NCBI GenBank assembly: GCA_910579525.1 | Contig: CAJTUK010000005.1 | Coordinates: forward strand, 124,001 to 188,000 | DNA: 64,000 nt | Direction: 5' to 3' | Source: an uncultured Christensenella sp. | GTDB lineage: Bacteria > Bacillota > Clostridia > Christensenellales > Borkfalkiaceae | Shown here: one piece after another, positions 24,829 to 33,492 of the stretch | How the letters are laid out: every line of letters starts with the position of its first letter | How positions within the stretch are numbered: the stretch's first letter is position 1 | Made by a program: the position numbers and the translations under genes | Notes under the pieces: model-generated | Seen by the model: only the letters and a program-made list of their open reading frames with translations | Database searches by the model: none | Told to the model about the DNA's origin: nothing

Positions 24829-26634
24829 ATGGGCAATAAAACCAATAAGCGCAATTTCTGCATAATAGCGCACATAGATCACGGCAAATCCACCCTTGCG
24901 GACAGGCTTATGGAACGCACGGGTCAGGTTTCCGAAAGGGATATGGAAGCGCAGCTGCTCGACTCAATGGATATCGAGCGCGAGAGGGGCATAACAATAA
25001 AACTCACGCCCGTAAGAATGTTTTACAAGGCTAAAAACGGCGAGGAATACGAGTTCAACCTTATAGACACTCCGGGTCACGTAGACTTCACGTACGAAGT
25101 CTCGCGTTCTCTCGCCGCTTGCGAGGGCGCAATACTCATAGTCGACGCGTCGCAGGGAGTGGAGGCGCAAACGCTTGCAAACGTCTACCTTGCGCTCGAA
25201 AACAATCTCGAAATCCTGCCCGTAATCAATAAAATCGACCTTCCTTCCGCCCGCCCCGACGAGGTGAAAAAGGAAATAGAAGAAGTGATAGGGCTCGACG
25301 CTTCCTGTGCCCCGCTCATTTCCGCAAAAGAGGGATTGGGCATAGACGACGTTCTCGAATCTATCGTTTCGACTTTTCCCGCTCCGTCGGGCGACGATTC
25401 CGCGCCCCTTAAAGCGCTCATATTCGACAGCTATTACGATAACTACAAGGGCGTAATTTTATTCGTCCGCATAAAAGACGGCTCAATCAAAGCGGGCGAT
25501 AAAATAAAAACCTTCCGCTCCGATAAAATTTACGAGGTAGTCGAAACGGGCGTCTTCGCTCCCAACCTCTTGCCTAAAAACGGACTGTTCGCGGGCGACG
25601 TCGGCTATATCGCCGCGTCTATCAAATCCATTCAGGACGTAGCCGTGGGCGATACGGTAATCGATGCCGACCGCCCCGCCGCGGAGCCGCTCGACGGCTA
25701 CAAGGCTGTTCAGCCCGTTGTGTTCTGCGGAATTTACCCGCTCGACGGCAGTAAATTCAACGACTTAAAAGACGCTATCTTAAAACTGCAACTTAACGAC
25801 GCCTCGCTCATTTTCGAACCGGACAGTTCTGTCGCGCTCGGCTTCGGCTTCCGTTGCGGCTTTTTGGGACTCTTGCATATGGAAATCATACAAGAGCGTA
25901 TCGAGCGCGAGTTCGGGCTTGAAATTATCACCACGGCTCCCTCGGTAAGCTACCGCGTAGTAAAAACCGACGGCGAAGAAATCTTCGTCGACAACCCCTC
26001 GCACCTGCCTCCCGTATCCGAAATAGAGCATATGGAAGAACCCATAGTCAAGTGCGATATTTACTCCCCGCCCGACTATCTGGGGCAGATTATGGATCTG
26101 TGCCGCGAAAAGAGGGGAGTGTTCCTGCAAATGACCTACCTCGACAAGAGCAGAGTGTGCCTCGAATACAATCTCCCCCTCAACGAAATAATCTTCGACT
26201 TTTTCGACAGCATAAAATCCCGCACCCGCGGCTACGCCAGCTTCGACTACGAACTCATAGGTTACGAAAGGAGCAAACTCGTCAAACTCGATATAATGCT
26301 CAACGGCGACGTGTGCGACGCGCTCTCCATGATAGTGCACGAAGATTCGGCTTACGCCCGCGGCAGAACGCTTTGTGAAAATTTAAAAGAAGCAATCCCC
26401 CGCCAGCTCTTCGAGGTTCCCGTTCAGGCGGCAATAGGCGGCAAAATAATCGCGCGCGAAACGGTCAAAGCCGTGAGAAAGGACGTTTTGGCAAAGTGCT
26501 ACGGCGGCGACATTACCCGCAAGAAAAAACTTCTGGAAAAGCAGAAGGAGGGCAAAAAGCGCATGCGCCAGATAGGCAACGTAGAAGTGCCGTCAGAGGT
26601 GTTTATGCAAATTCTCAAAACCAACAAAGACTAA
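24829..26634 (+). CDS. lepA: Elongation factor 4 (ribosome back-translocase LepA)
   Basis: A 601-residue translational GTPase. The motifs IIAHIDHGKSTLADRL (G1), RGITIK (G2), IDTPGHVDF (G3) and NKIDLPSA (G4) are all present. The domain order and the C-terminal LepA-specific domain (LAKCYGGDITRKKKLLEKQKEGKKRMRQIGNVEVPSEVF) are complete. It binds stalled or pre-translocation ribosomes in the cytoplasm and influences translocation or assembly. Own promoter; the MGMT gene follows 22 bases after the stop. Confidence 0.98.
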   Translation: MGNKTNKRNFCIIAHIDHGKSTLADRLMERTGQVSERDMEAQLLDSMDIERERGITIKLTPVRMFYKAKNGEEYEFNLIDTPGHVDFTYEVSRSLAACEGAILIVDASQGVEAQTLANVYLALENNLEILPVINKIDLPSARPDEVKKEIEEVIGLDASCAPLISAKEGLGIDDVLESIVSTFPAPSGDDSAPLKALIFDSYYDNYKGVILFVRIKDGSIKAGDKIKTFRSDKIYEVVETGVFAPNLLPKNGLFAGDVGYIAASIKSIQDVAVGDTVIDADRPAAEPLDGYKAVQPVVFCGIYPLDGSKFNDLKDAILKLQLNDASLIFEPDSSVALGFGFRCGFLGLLHMEIIQERIEREFGLEIITTAPSVSYRVVKTDGEEIFVDNPSHLPPVSEIEHMEEPIVKCDIYSPPDYLGQIMDLCREKRGVFLQMTYLDKSRVCLEYNLPLNEIIFDFFDSIKSRTRGYASFDYELIGYERSKLVKLDIMLNGDVCDALSMIVHEDSAYARGRTLCENLKEAIPRQLFEVPVQAAIGGKIIARETVKAVRKDVLAKCYGGDITRKKKLLEKQKEGKKRMRQIGNVEVPSEVFMQILKTNKD

Positions 26635-26656
26635 CTTCCTCAATACGGTAAAATCT

Positions 26657-26962
26657 ATGAATTTTTTCGAAAGCGTATATAAAGTAGTCAAACAAATCCC
26701 CGCGGGCAAAGTCCTCTCTTACGGAGACGTAGCCCGCCTTGCGGGCAACCCAAAAATGTCCCGTCAGGTCGGCTGGGCGCTGCACGTCAACCCCGAGCAG
26801 GGCGTAATTCCCTGCCACAGAGTGGTATTTAAAGACGGCTCGCTCACCCGCAGCTTTGCCTTCGGCGGTATAGAAATCCAGCGCGCAATGCTCGTGGAAG
26901 AGGGGGTAGAGGTCTCGCGGGATTTTAAAATAGACATGAAAAAGTTCCGCTGGCAGGTTTAA
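26657..26962 (+). CDS. MGMT-family DNA alkyltransferase-like protein (DNA-binding domain only)
   Basis: A 101-residue protein that corresponds to the C-terminal DNA-binding/active-site domain of O6-methylguanine-DNA methyltransferase: VVKQIPAGKVLSYGDVARLAGNPKMSRQVGWALHVN and the active-site motif IPCHRVV. The acceptor Cys is kept, unlike alkyltransferase-like proteins that have Trp there. The N-terminal domain of Ada/Ogt is absent. It may repair alkylated guanine or flag lesions for excision repair. It lies close behind lepA without a strong ribosome-binding site. Confidence 0.85.
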   Translation: MNFFESVYKVVKQIPAGKVLSYGDVARLAGNPKMSRQVGWALHVNPEQGVIPCHRVVFKDGSLTRSFAFGGIEIQRAMLVEEGVEVSRDFKIDMKKFRWQV

Positions 26963-27020
26963 ATTACACGCATAACCGTATTCGGAGATTTTATATAAAA
27001 ACGCAAGAAAGAGATTTTTT

Positions 27021-28130
27021 ATGGCAGGCATATACGTTCACATACCCTTTTGTAAATCCAAATGCAGATATTGCGATTTCGCGTCGTTTCCCGACAAACT
27101 GTGCTTTGCCGAAAGTTATATGGCTTGCGTCTACCGCGAAATGTCCAAACGCTCTAAAGAGCTCGAAAGTTATAATTTCGATACGCTCTATATCGGAGGC
27201 GGCACCCCGTCGGTCGTGGACGAAAATTATATAGCGATGCTCGTCGCGGCGGCAAAAAAGAATTTCAACCTCTCTGAAAACGCGGAAATCACAATCGAGA
27301 TAAACCCCGGCACAATAAGCGCAAAAAAAATCCGGACGTACAAAAACTGCGGAGTCAACCGCTTTTCCGTTGGCTTGCAAACGGCGTCCGACTCACTTCT
27401 TCGGGAGTTGGGGCGCGCGCACACGGCTAAAGATTTTCTGCTCTGCGCAAAACTCTTAAAGGGCGAAAATTTCAGCGCCGACGTTATGATAGGTTTAAAG
27501 GGACAAACCGTTGCCGACATAGAAAAAACCATCGAAACGGCGGCATATTCGGGGGCGAAACATATTTCCATGTACGCCCTCACCCCCGAAGACGGCACCC
27601 CCGTCTACAACGATTACTTAAACGGCGAACTGCCCGACGGCGACGAGGTTGCGGAAATGTACTCCGCGGGCTATAAAATGCTTAAAGAGCTTGGCTATGC
27701 CCGTTACGAGGTTTCCAACTTCGCAAAAAAAGGGTTCGAAAGCAGACATAACCTCAATTATTGGCGCAGGGGCGAATATATCGGTTTCGGCGTGGCGGCT
27801 TCGTCGTGCATAAATAACGTCAGGTTCACAAACACTTACGATTTGGACGAATATTTCAAATGTATTCTTTCAAACAACTTCGCCGTAAAATCGTGCGAAA
27901 AAATCGAGGGTGAAGAGCGCGAAGATGAGTATATAATGCTCGCGCTCCGCACCGCCCGCGGAATAGACTTAAAGGACTACGCCGTTAAATTCAACGCCGA
28001 TTTTACAAATAAATATTCAGTACAAATAGAAAAGGTGCGGGAATATATTGAAGTAAACGCCGATTTCGTTAAAATCAAAGACGAGTATCTCTTCGTTCAA
28101 AACGGAGTAATAGTGGAATTTTTGAGGTAA
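27021..28130 (+). CDS. hemW: Radical SAM heme chaperone HemW-like protein
   Basis: A 369-residue radical SAM protein. CKSKCRYCDF (about 11-20) supplies the CX3CX2C cluster ligands. It is followed by Phe rather than the extra Cys of true HemN, which marks HemW. Other family motifs are LYIGGGTPSVV, EINPGTI, RFSVGLQTASDSLLRELGRAHT and the NLNYWRRGEYIGFGVAASS region. HemW transfers heme to acceptor proteins rather than oxidising coproporphyrinogen. The lepA-hemW proximity is common in Bacillota. The C-terminal end overlaps the ribosome-binding site of the acetyltransferase gene. Confidence 0.9.
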   Translation: MAGIYVHIPFCKSKCRYCDFASFPDKLCFAESYMACVYREMSKRSKELESYNFDTLYIGGGTPSVVDENYIAMLVAAAKKNFNLSENAEITIEINPGTISAKKIRTYKNCGVNRFSVGLQTASDSLLRELGRAHTAKDFLLCAKLLKGENFSADVMIGLKGQTVADIEKTIETAAYSGAKHISMYALTPEDGTPVYNDYLNGELPDGDEVAEMYSAGYKMLKELGYARYEVSNFAKKGFESRHNLNYWRRGEYIGFGVAASSCINNVRFTNTYDLDEYFKCILSNNFAVKSCEKIEGEEREDEYIMLALRTARGIDLKDYAVKFNADFTNKYSVQIEKVREYIEVNADFVKIKDEYLFVQNGVIVEFLR

Positions 28131-28132
28131 CA

Positions 28133-28642
28133 ATGAATTATACTTACAGGCTTGCCGAATTGTCGGAGCTGAATAAAATAATGGAAATCTACGTTTCCGC
28201 GCAAAAATTTATGGAGCATAACGGCAACCCGCAGTGGCCCGCGGGCTTCCCCGGCAAGGTAGACGTCACCGGCGGAATTCTCGGCGGCATACTCTATACG
28301 GTAACGTACGGCGGAGAAATCGCCGCAGTGTTTTCCGCAATGAACTACGACGGCGACTACGATGAAATCGAGGGCGAATGGCTGACTTCCGGCAACTATC
28401 TCGCAGTGCACAGGGTGGCGGTTTCCGATAAATTCCGAGGCAAAGGCGCTGCTAAATATATTCTTGAAACGGCCGCTCCCGATATAGCCAGAAAGCGCGG
28501 CAGGGGCAGCATAAGAATGGACACGCACGAAAAAAACGCGCATATGCAGGGGGTAATCACAGGCAGGGGCTTCACGCGTTGCGGCGTAATCCACCTCATG
28601 CGCGACGGCTCTTCGCGTGCGGCATACGAAAAATTAATATGA
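28133..28642 (+). CDS. GNAT-family N-acetyltransferase
   Basis: A 169-residue protein with the acetyl-CoA binding pattern VHRVAVSDKFRGKGAAKYILETA (about 87-109), strands before it, and an aromatic-rich N-terminus (IYVSAQKFMEHNGNPQWPAGFPG) seen in one common GNAT subgroup. The ATG is 2 bases after the hemW stop and uses GAGG within the hemW end, so it is co-transcribed. Substrate unknown. Confidence 0.88.
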   Translation: MNYTYRLAELSELNKIMEIYVSAQKFMEHNGNPQWPAGFPGKVDVTGGILGGILYTVTYGGEIAAVFSAMNYDGDYDEIEGEWLTSGNYLAVHRVAVSDKFRGKGAAKYILETAAPDIARKRGRGSIRMDTHEKNAHMQGVITGRGFTRCGVIHLMRDGSSRAAYEKLI

Positions 28643-28645
28643 ACC

Positions 28646-28674
28646 TTGCATTTTTAAAACAAACGTGTTACAAT
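28646..28674 (+). promoter_or_regulatory. Promoter of the cysteine-repeat/LRR lipoprotein gene
   Basis: TTGCAT (28646-28651), 17-base spacer, TACAAT (28669-28674). Transcription should start near 28681, just before the paired palindromes. Confidence 0.7.
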
Positions 28675-28685
28675 AAAGAAAAATA

Positions 28686-28750
28686 AAACAGGGGTACCCC
28701 TGTTTGCAGTTCGTACGAACTGCAAACAAAAACATTTAACTGCAAAGGAG
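28686..28750 (+). promoter_or_regulatory. Leader with two overlapping palindromes and a possible alternative pairing at the ribosome-binding site
   Basis: AAACAGGGGTACCCCTGTTT (28686-28705) is a perfect palindrome. It shares its last three bases with a second perfect one of 24 bases (28703-28726; half TTTGCAGTTCGT). The arm AACTGCAAA of the second hairpin is repeated at 28738-28746, directly before GGAG. TTTGCAGTT (28703-28711) can therefore pair either locally or next to the ribosome-binding site, as in a translational switch. No known riboswitch class is recognised. Confidence 0.55.
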
Positions 28751-28755
28751 AAAAC

Positions 28756-30390
28756 ATGAAAATAAAAATTTTCGCGCTTGTCGCCGTCTGCGCCGCCGCG
28801 GGTTTAGCCGTCGGGCTGTCGGCATGCAAACCCGAGCCCGAAGCTCCGCACGTCCATATTTTTCGTTCGGAAATTATCGCGCCAACCGAACAAGACAGGG
28901 GCTACACGCTTCACATGTGCGAATGCGGATATTCCTACACGGACGACTATACCGATAAGCTCGGTCACACCTATACTCTCAAAATAATAGCTCCTACATG
29001 CACGGCAATGGGGTATACCCTGCACGAGTGCACGGACTGCGGCGACAGCTACATAACCGACTATACCGACGTTACCGGTCACTTTTACGAGTCGGAAATA
29101 ACGCCGCCCACATGCAACGTGCAAGGCTTCACAAGGCATAGTTGCAAAAATTGCGGCTACGCCTACGTATCGGACTATACCGGTGTAACGGCGCATGATT
29201 ACGAAAAAACGGTAATAGCTCCCACCTGCACGAGAGAAGGGTACACGTTTAACGTGTGCAAGGTCTGTAAAAACAGTTACCTGTCGGACTATACCGCGGT
29301 AACGGCACATAATTTCGAAAAAACCGTAATTCCTTCCACTTGTACGGAACGCGGTTTTACAATCTACAAGTGCAAAGATTGCCTCAATTTCCGCAAAACC
29401 GAATATACGGAACTCGCGCCCCACAGTTATATAAACAAAACCACGCCGCCCACGTGCGAAGAGCAGGGCTATACCGTTCACAAATGCTCGCAGTGCGAAT
29501 ATACCCAAATAAAAGACTATAAAACTCCTCTCGGTCACAATTACAAGGACGGAGCATGTACCCGTTGCGGTAAAAGCGCCTTTTCATTCAGTTTGAGCGA
29601 GGACAAAACTTACTATTCTCTCGTCGGAGCTTATCCCGCAAATGGCAAAGTCACCGTTCCCGCCGAATACAACGGCTTGCCCGTCAAAGAAATAGGCTCC
29701 GAGGCGTTTTTTGACAGACATCAGCTTTTATCGGTGGAATTGCCCCAAACCGTGACAAGAATCTGTGACAGGGCTTTCCTCAACTGTTATTCTCTAACCG
29801 GCGTAAACGTGCCGGACTCCGTGGAATATATCGGTACCCAAGCCTTCGCATATAGTTATAACTTAAAGTCTTTGCGCCTGCCCGCAGGGCTTAAAGTGTT
29901 GGGCCTCCGCGCGTTCAGCGGTTGCCGTTCGCTTTCATACATAAACGTTCCGGACGGTATAGAAATTATTTATTCTTCGACGTTTGCAGGTTGCAGTGAA
30001 CTCGAAACCGTCGAATTGGGGAGCGGAATAAAAAGAATAGAAAATCTCGCCTTTGTCGCGTGTGTAAAAATTGCTCAAATAACTTTGCCCGAATCGGTAG
30101 AATATATAGGCGCCCGCGCTTTCGACGGTTGCATAAACCTTAAAACCGTCGTAGTCGGCAACGCCGTAAAAACGATAGAAAGCGGCGCTTTCGGCACGAG
30201 GCTAGGCGCAAAAACGCAAATAGACGTATTATACAAGGGGACCGCGGAGGAGTGGGAGCAGATAACAACTTCCCAAGGCGCCCCGCCCGAACTCTATGAT
30301 TCAACCGTTTTCTTTTACAGCGAAACCGCACCGGAAAAAGATGGCAATTTTTGGCGGTACGTCGGCGGAACCCCGCAAAAGTGGCAATAG
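28756..30390 (+). CDS. Lipoprotein with tandem 38-residue Cys/His repeats and BspA-like leucine-rich repeats
   Basis: The protein has 544 residues. The lipobox lies at about 21-24 (LSAC). Six repeats of 38 residues run from about 31 to 260, each with the pattern H-x-Y/F, P-T-C, G-Y/F-T, C-x2-C, D/E-Y-T, and a half repeat follows (HNYKDGACTRCGK). Each unit offers three Cys and one His, enough for a metal or disulphide-stabilised knot; the first unit lacks the first Cys. Residues about 275-480 are LRR_5/BspA-type repeats (LPQTVTRICDRAFLNCYSL, LPAGLKVLGLRAFSGCRSL). A last short region may cap the fold. It is probably a surface adhesion protein. GGAG precedes ATG 28756. Confidence 0.85.
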   Translation: MKIKIFALVAVCAAAGLAVGLSACKPEPEAPHVHIFRSEIIAPTEQDRGYTLHMCECGYSYTDDYTDKLGHTYTLKIIAPTCTAMGYTLHECTDCGDSYITDYTDVTGHFYESEITPPTCNVQGFTRHSCKNCGYAYVSDYTGVTAHDYEKTVIAPTCTREGYTFNVCKVCKNSYLSDYTAVTAHNFEKTVIPSTCTERGFTIYKCKDCLNFRKTEYTELAPHSYINKTTPPTCEEQGYTVHKCSQCEYTQIKDYKTPLGHNYKDGACTRCGKSAFSFSLSEDKTYYSLVGAYPANGKVTVPAEYNGLPVKEIGSEAFFDRHQLLSVELPQTVTRICDRAFLNCYSLTGVNVPDSVEYIGTQAFAYSYNLKSLRLPAGLKVLGLRAFSGCRSLSYINVPDGIEIIYSSTFAGCSELETVELGSGIKRIENLAFVACVKIAQITLPESVEYIGARAFDGCINLKTVVVGNAVKTIESGAFGTRLGAKTQIDVLYKGTAEEWEQITTSQGAPPELYDSTVFFYSETAPEKDGNFWRYVGGTPQKWQ

Positions 30391-30411
30391 CGGCGGGCAT
30401 AAAATATAAAA

Positions 30412-30442
30412 AAGCGGCGCGGGCAAAAAGCCTGCGCCGCTT
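30412..30442. terminator. Bidirectional terminator between convergent lipoprotein genes
   Basis: AAGCGGCGC (30412-30420) pairs with GCGCCGCTT (30434-30442), extended by GGC/GCC. A-rich before and T-containing after, it can serve the + strand LRR gene and the - strand lipoprotein gene. Confidence 0.8.
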
Positions 30443-30469
30443 AAAAATTTATTGCTTTCTTTATTGCGC

Positions 30470-31120
30470 CTACGCGTCTATTTCCTTGGTCGTAATAACC
30501 TTGCCGTGCTCGCCGTCTATCAAAAAGGCGGTTATGTGCTTTTGCTTATCGCATACGCCCACGTAATAATAACACCCCTCGTCGTGCAAAAGTCTCACGT
30601 AAATTTCCCCGTCGAACAAACCGCCCGCCGTCAGCTTATCAAAAAGTTCCCTGTTATATTCCACGGCGCAAAGCACGGCCTCGTCACAGCTCATAACCCC
30701 GTCGTATTTTACGGAAAGGGCGGAATAGGTCTTGCTTTCTCCGTCGTAATCCAGCGTTATATCCACGGCTGTCTTATTGAACGCCTGCGCCGAAAAACTC
30801 AAATAATAGCAGTTTTCAACCGCGCGATAATTCATTTCTCCGCCCAGCCCCTCAACGCTCGCGTTCAGCTCCTGCGGATTTTTCGGGAGAGAAACAAACA
30901 GCTCCACAACGGGGCACATTTCGCCCTTAATTCCGTCGGCGGCGTAAGGCTGTTCCTTTTCCGAACAATACGCTTTAATAGAAACGTCGTCGTCCTCATA
31001 AACGAATATGTCTGTGCGCCTCTCCGAAACGTAGTCGGAATAGTCTACTCTCTTGGCGCAACCCGTAACCGTGAACAATATAACCGCGGCGGCGGCAGCT
31101 GTCAAAACAAACTTTTTCAT
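30470..31120 (-). CDS. Hypothetical lipoprotein
   Basis: The frame extends to 31174, but the lipoprotein signal MKKFVLTAAAAAVILFTVTGC starts at ATG 31120-31118, giving 216 residues with Cys21 lipidated. The mature part is beta-rich (YEDDDVSIKAYCSEKEQPY, LSFSAQAFNKTAVDITLDYDGES) and ends in a segment with alternating Tyr residues. No family is recognised. There is no clear ribosome-binding site. It is divergent from the membrane protein at 31241. Confidence 0.7.
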   Translation of the reverse strand: MKKFVLTAAAAAVILFTVTGCAKRVDYSDYVSERRTDIFVYEDDDVSIKAYCSEKEQPYAADGIKGEMCPVVELFVSLPKNPQELNASVEGLGGEMNYRAVENCYYLSFSAQAFNKTAVDITLDYDGESKTYSALSVKYDGVMSCDEAVLCAVEYNRELFDKLTAGGLFDGEIYVRLLHDEGCYYYVGVCDKQKHITAFLIDGEHGKVITTKEIDA

Positions 31121-31178
31121 ATTTAATATATACTGCGGCAGATTGCCGTTAATGTATAAATTTTGTATTTTCAAACAG

Positions 31179-31207
31179 TTGCAATTTTAATTGCGTTATG
31201 CTAAAAT
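31179..31207 (+). promoter_or_regulatory. Promoter of the gene at 31241
   Basis: TTGCAA (31179-31184), 17-base spacer, TAAAAT (31202-31207). Confidence 0.7.
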
Positions 31208-31240
31208 TAATAAAATTATAACAAAGTCGCGTATTCGCGC

Positions 31241-31843
31241 ATGTACAAAAGAGGTTTAAACGCAAAAATGTTTAAAGTCATCGCAAAAACCGCCTTAAAA
31301 ACGCTGCTTGCCGCAGTGATTATTCTGTGCCTTGCGTTCGGCGTTGCCAGCCTCGGATTTCCCGCAAAAATGGCGGGCTTTTTTGAACAATGCGGAAATT
31401 ACGAGTTCGCCACGGGCTACGCTTCGTTGAACTACACATATTCGCATAAGACGGAGGACCTTGCCCGTTGCTTTAACAACAGCGCAATGGCAAAAAACAA
31501 CGGCAACGTGATACATTTCGGAAATATGCTTCTGGCAGACGAAGGGTTCGATACCTATTGTAAAGAAAACGCCGGCTACCGTCAGTTCGCCTGCGGAAAA
31601 ATCGCCTGCGCCAGATACGTTATGGGCGACGGTAAAACCGCGTTCAAACTTGCCGAAGAAACCGTGTTGAGCGAGGGCGGCTTCCCCAAAAACAACGCGC
31701 TCGTTAGTTTGATGCTCGCGGCGGAAAAAGATAAAGAAATGCTTTCCGCAATAAAAACGGCAATGGAAAAGGTCACCCCCGCCGAGAGCGAAGCGGAGTA
31801 TTACGCCGCCGTAACCGACGTTTTAAACGGATTATTAAGTTAA
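31241..31843 (+). CDS. Hypothetical membrane-anchored helical protein
   Basis: The 200 residues begin with a basic N-terminus and one membrane segment (about 19-38, LLAAVIILCLAFGVASLGF). The following helical region (YEFATGYASLNYTYSHKTEDLARCFNNSAMAKNN, EGFDTYCKENAG, LAEETVLSEGGFPKNNALVSLMLAAEKDKEML) looks like TPR-type helical pairs, but no confident repeat can be set. ATG 31268 is an alternative start. It precedes guaB by 41 bases and may share its transcript. Function unknown. Confidence 0.65.
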   Translation: MYKRGLNAKMFKVIAKTALKTLLAAVIILCLAFGVASLGFPAKMAGFFEQCGNYEFATGYASLNYTYSHKTEDLARCFNNSAMAKNNGNVIHFGNMLLADEGFDTYCKENAGYRQFACGKIACARYVMGDGKTAFKLAEETVLSEGGFPKNNALVSLMLAAEKDKEMLSAIKTAMEKVTPAESEAEYYAAVTDVLNGLLS

Positions 31844-31884
31844 AAATTTACACTGTATATAAAAATTTTAAGGAGTTTTTGCGT

Positions 31885-33339
31885 ATGAGTAAAATCGTTA
31901 AAGAGGCTTTAACTTTCGACGACGTGCTTTTAATACCCGCGGCGAGCGACGTTCTCCCCGCCACGGTAGATTTGCACACAAAACTGTGCGAAGGGATTAA
32001 CCTGAATATCCCGCTTATAAGCGCGGCAATGGATACCGTCACGGAGAGCAAACTCGCCATAGCAATGGCGCGCGAGGGCGGTCTCGGCATAATCCATAAA
32101 AATATGTCCATAGAAGAACAGGCGGGGCAGGTCGATAAAGTAAAGCGCAGCGAACACGGCGTAATAACCGACCCGTTCCACCTCACCCCCGAACAACCCG
32201 TTTCGGCGGCTTGCGACCTCATGGCAAAGTATAAAATAAGCGGCGTGCCCATCACCCGCGGCGGCAAGCTCGTGGGCATACTCACCAACCGCGATTTAAG
32301 GTTCGAAACCAACTTCGAACAGCCCATAGCAAACGTTATGACAAAGGACAACCTTGTCACCGCGCCGGAGGGCACCTCTCTTGAAGAGGCGCAAAAAATT
32401 CTGGGCAAACACAGAATAGAAAAACTCCCCATAGTGGATAAAAAAGGTTATCTCAAAGGTCTTATCACCATTAAGGATATAGAAAAATCAATCCAGTACC
32501 CCAACAGCGCAAGGGATAAAAAGGGCAGGCTTTTGGCGGGCGCGGCAATAGGCGCTTCGCCCGACGTATTGGAGCGCGTAGCCGAACTTTTAAAATCCAA
32601 AGTGGACATAGTCGTGCTCGACTCCGCTCACGGTCACTCCGCGGGCATAATCAAAGCTGTCGAAAAGGTTAAAAACGCCTATCCCGAACTTCCCCTCGTG
32701 GCGGGCAACGTCGTCACTGCGGAAGCCACTCACGACCTCATGCAGGCGGGCGCCGACGTCGTTAAAGTCGGCATAGGCCCCGGCTCGATCTGCACCACGC
32801 GTATCGTGGCGGGCATAGGTATGCCCCAGCTCACGGCGGTTATGGACTGCGCCGAAGAGGCGGACAAGCTCGGCAAGCGCGTAATAGCCGACGGCGGCAT
32901 CAAATATTCGGGCGACATAGTCAAGGCAATCGCCGCGGGCGGCAGCGCCGTAATGCTCGGCTCGCTGTTCGCAGGAACGGCGGAATCCCCCGGCGAACTC
33001 GAAATTTATCAGGGCAGGAGCTTTAAAACCTACCGCGGCATGGGTTCGCTCCCCGCAATGGCAAAGGGCGGCAAAGAAAGATACTTTCAGGCAAACGCCA
33101 AAAAATTCGTACCCGAGGGCGTCGAAGGCCGCGTTCCCTACCGCGGCGCTCTGGCGGAAATCGTGTTCCAGCTCCTCGGCGGTCTCCGCGCGGGTATGGG
33201 TTACACGGGTTGCGGCGACATAGAAACTCTCCGCAAAAACGGCAAATTCGTAAAAATGACTGCGGCGTCGCTCACCGAGAGCCACCCTCACGACATTTCC
33301 ATAACGAAAGAAGCGCCCAACTATTCACCTAAAAATTAA
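31885..33339 (+). CDS. guaB: IMP dehydrogenase
   Basis: 484 residues from ATG 31885, nine bases after AAGGAG (31870-31875); the frame is open to 31879. The TIM barrel with LTFDDVLLIPA, GIGPGSICTTR (catalytic Cys), GGIKYSGDIVKAIAAGG and YRGMGSLPAM is complete. Two CBS domains (about 95-205) are inserted as usual. It oxidises IMP to XMP with NAD, the first committed step to GMP. It is followed by guaA, with one copy of the structured intergenic element between. Confidence 0.97.
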   Translation: MSKIVKEALTFDDVLLIPAASDVLPATVDLHTKLCEGINLNIPLISAAMDTVTESKLAIAMAREGGLGIIHKNMSIEEQAGQVDKVKRSEHGVITDPFHLTPEQPVSAACDLMAKYKISGVPITRGGKLVGILTNRDLRFETNFEQPIANVMTKDNLVTAPEGTSLEEAQKILGKHRIEKLPIVDKKGYLKGLITIKDIEKSIQYPNSARDKKGRLLAGAAIGASPDVLERVAELLKSKVDIVVLDSAHGHSAGIIKAVEKVKNAYPELPLVAGNVVTAEATHDLMQAGADVVKVGIGPGSICTTRIVAGIGMPQLTAVMDCAEEADKLGKRVIADGGIKYSGDIVKAIAAGGSAVMLGSLFAGTAESPGELEIYQGRSFKTYRGMGSLPAMAKGGKERYFQANAKKFVPEGVEGRVPYRGALAEIVFQLLGGLRAGMGYTGCGDIETLRKNGKFVKMTAASLTESHPHDISITKEAPNYSPKN

Positions 33340-33345
33340 TTCGAC

Positions 33346-33462
33346 AAACCGCATATAAGCGTCGCATAACATTTAGCGTTCCTTGCTTTTTCTGTTGTTT
33401 ACCGCAGGTAAACTCGCCTGAAAGTATCCGCGCTCTCCGTTCTGCCCGCTTCTCTGCGGTTT
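33346..33462 (+). repeat. Structured intergenic element, copy 1 (after guaB)
   Basis: A 117-base element starting 7 bases after the guaB stop. Outer arms AAACCGCA (33346-33353) and TGCGGTTT (33455-33462) are complementary. A central hairpin GTTTACC-GCA-GGTAAAC (33397-33413) is followed by ACTCGC. Segments such as TCGCATAACATTT and CCGTTCTGCCCGCTTCTC match the other copies at 35033, 54218 and 63339. The arms differ in sequence from copy to copy yet remain complementary. Confidence 0.75.
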
Positions 33463-33492
33463 TATCAATTTACAAAAACCGAGGAATAAAAT

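Noticed and set aside
33346..33462. tRNA or other known RNA gene in the guaB-guaA gap
   Set aside because: No cloverleaf, CCA end or known RNA core; the text matches the other three structured elements instead.
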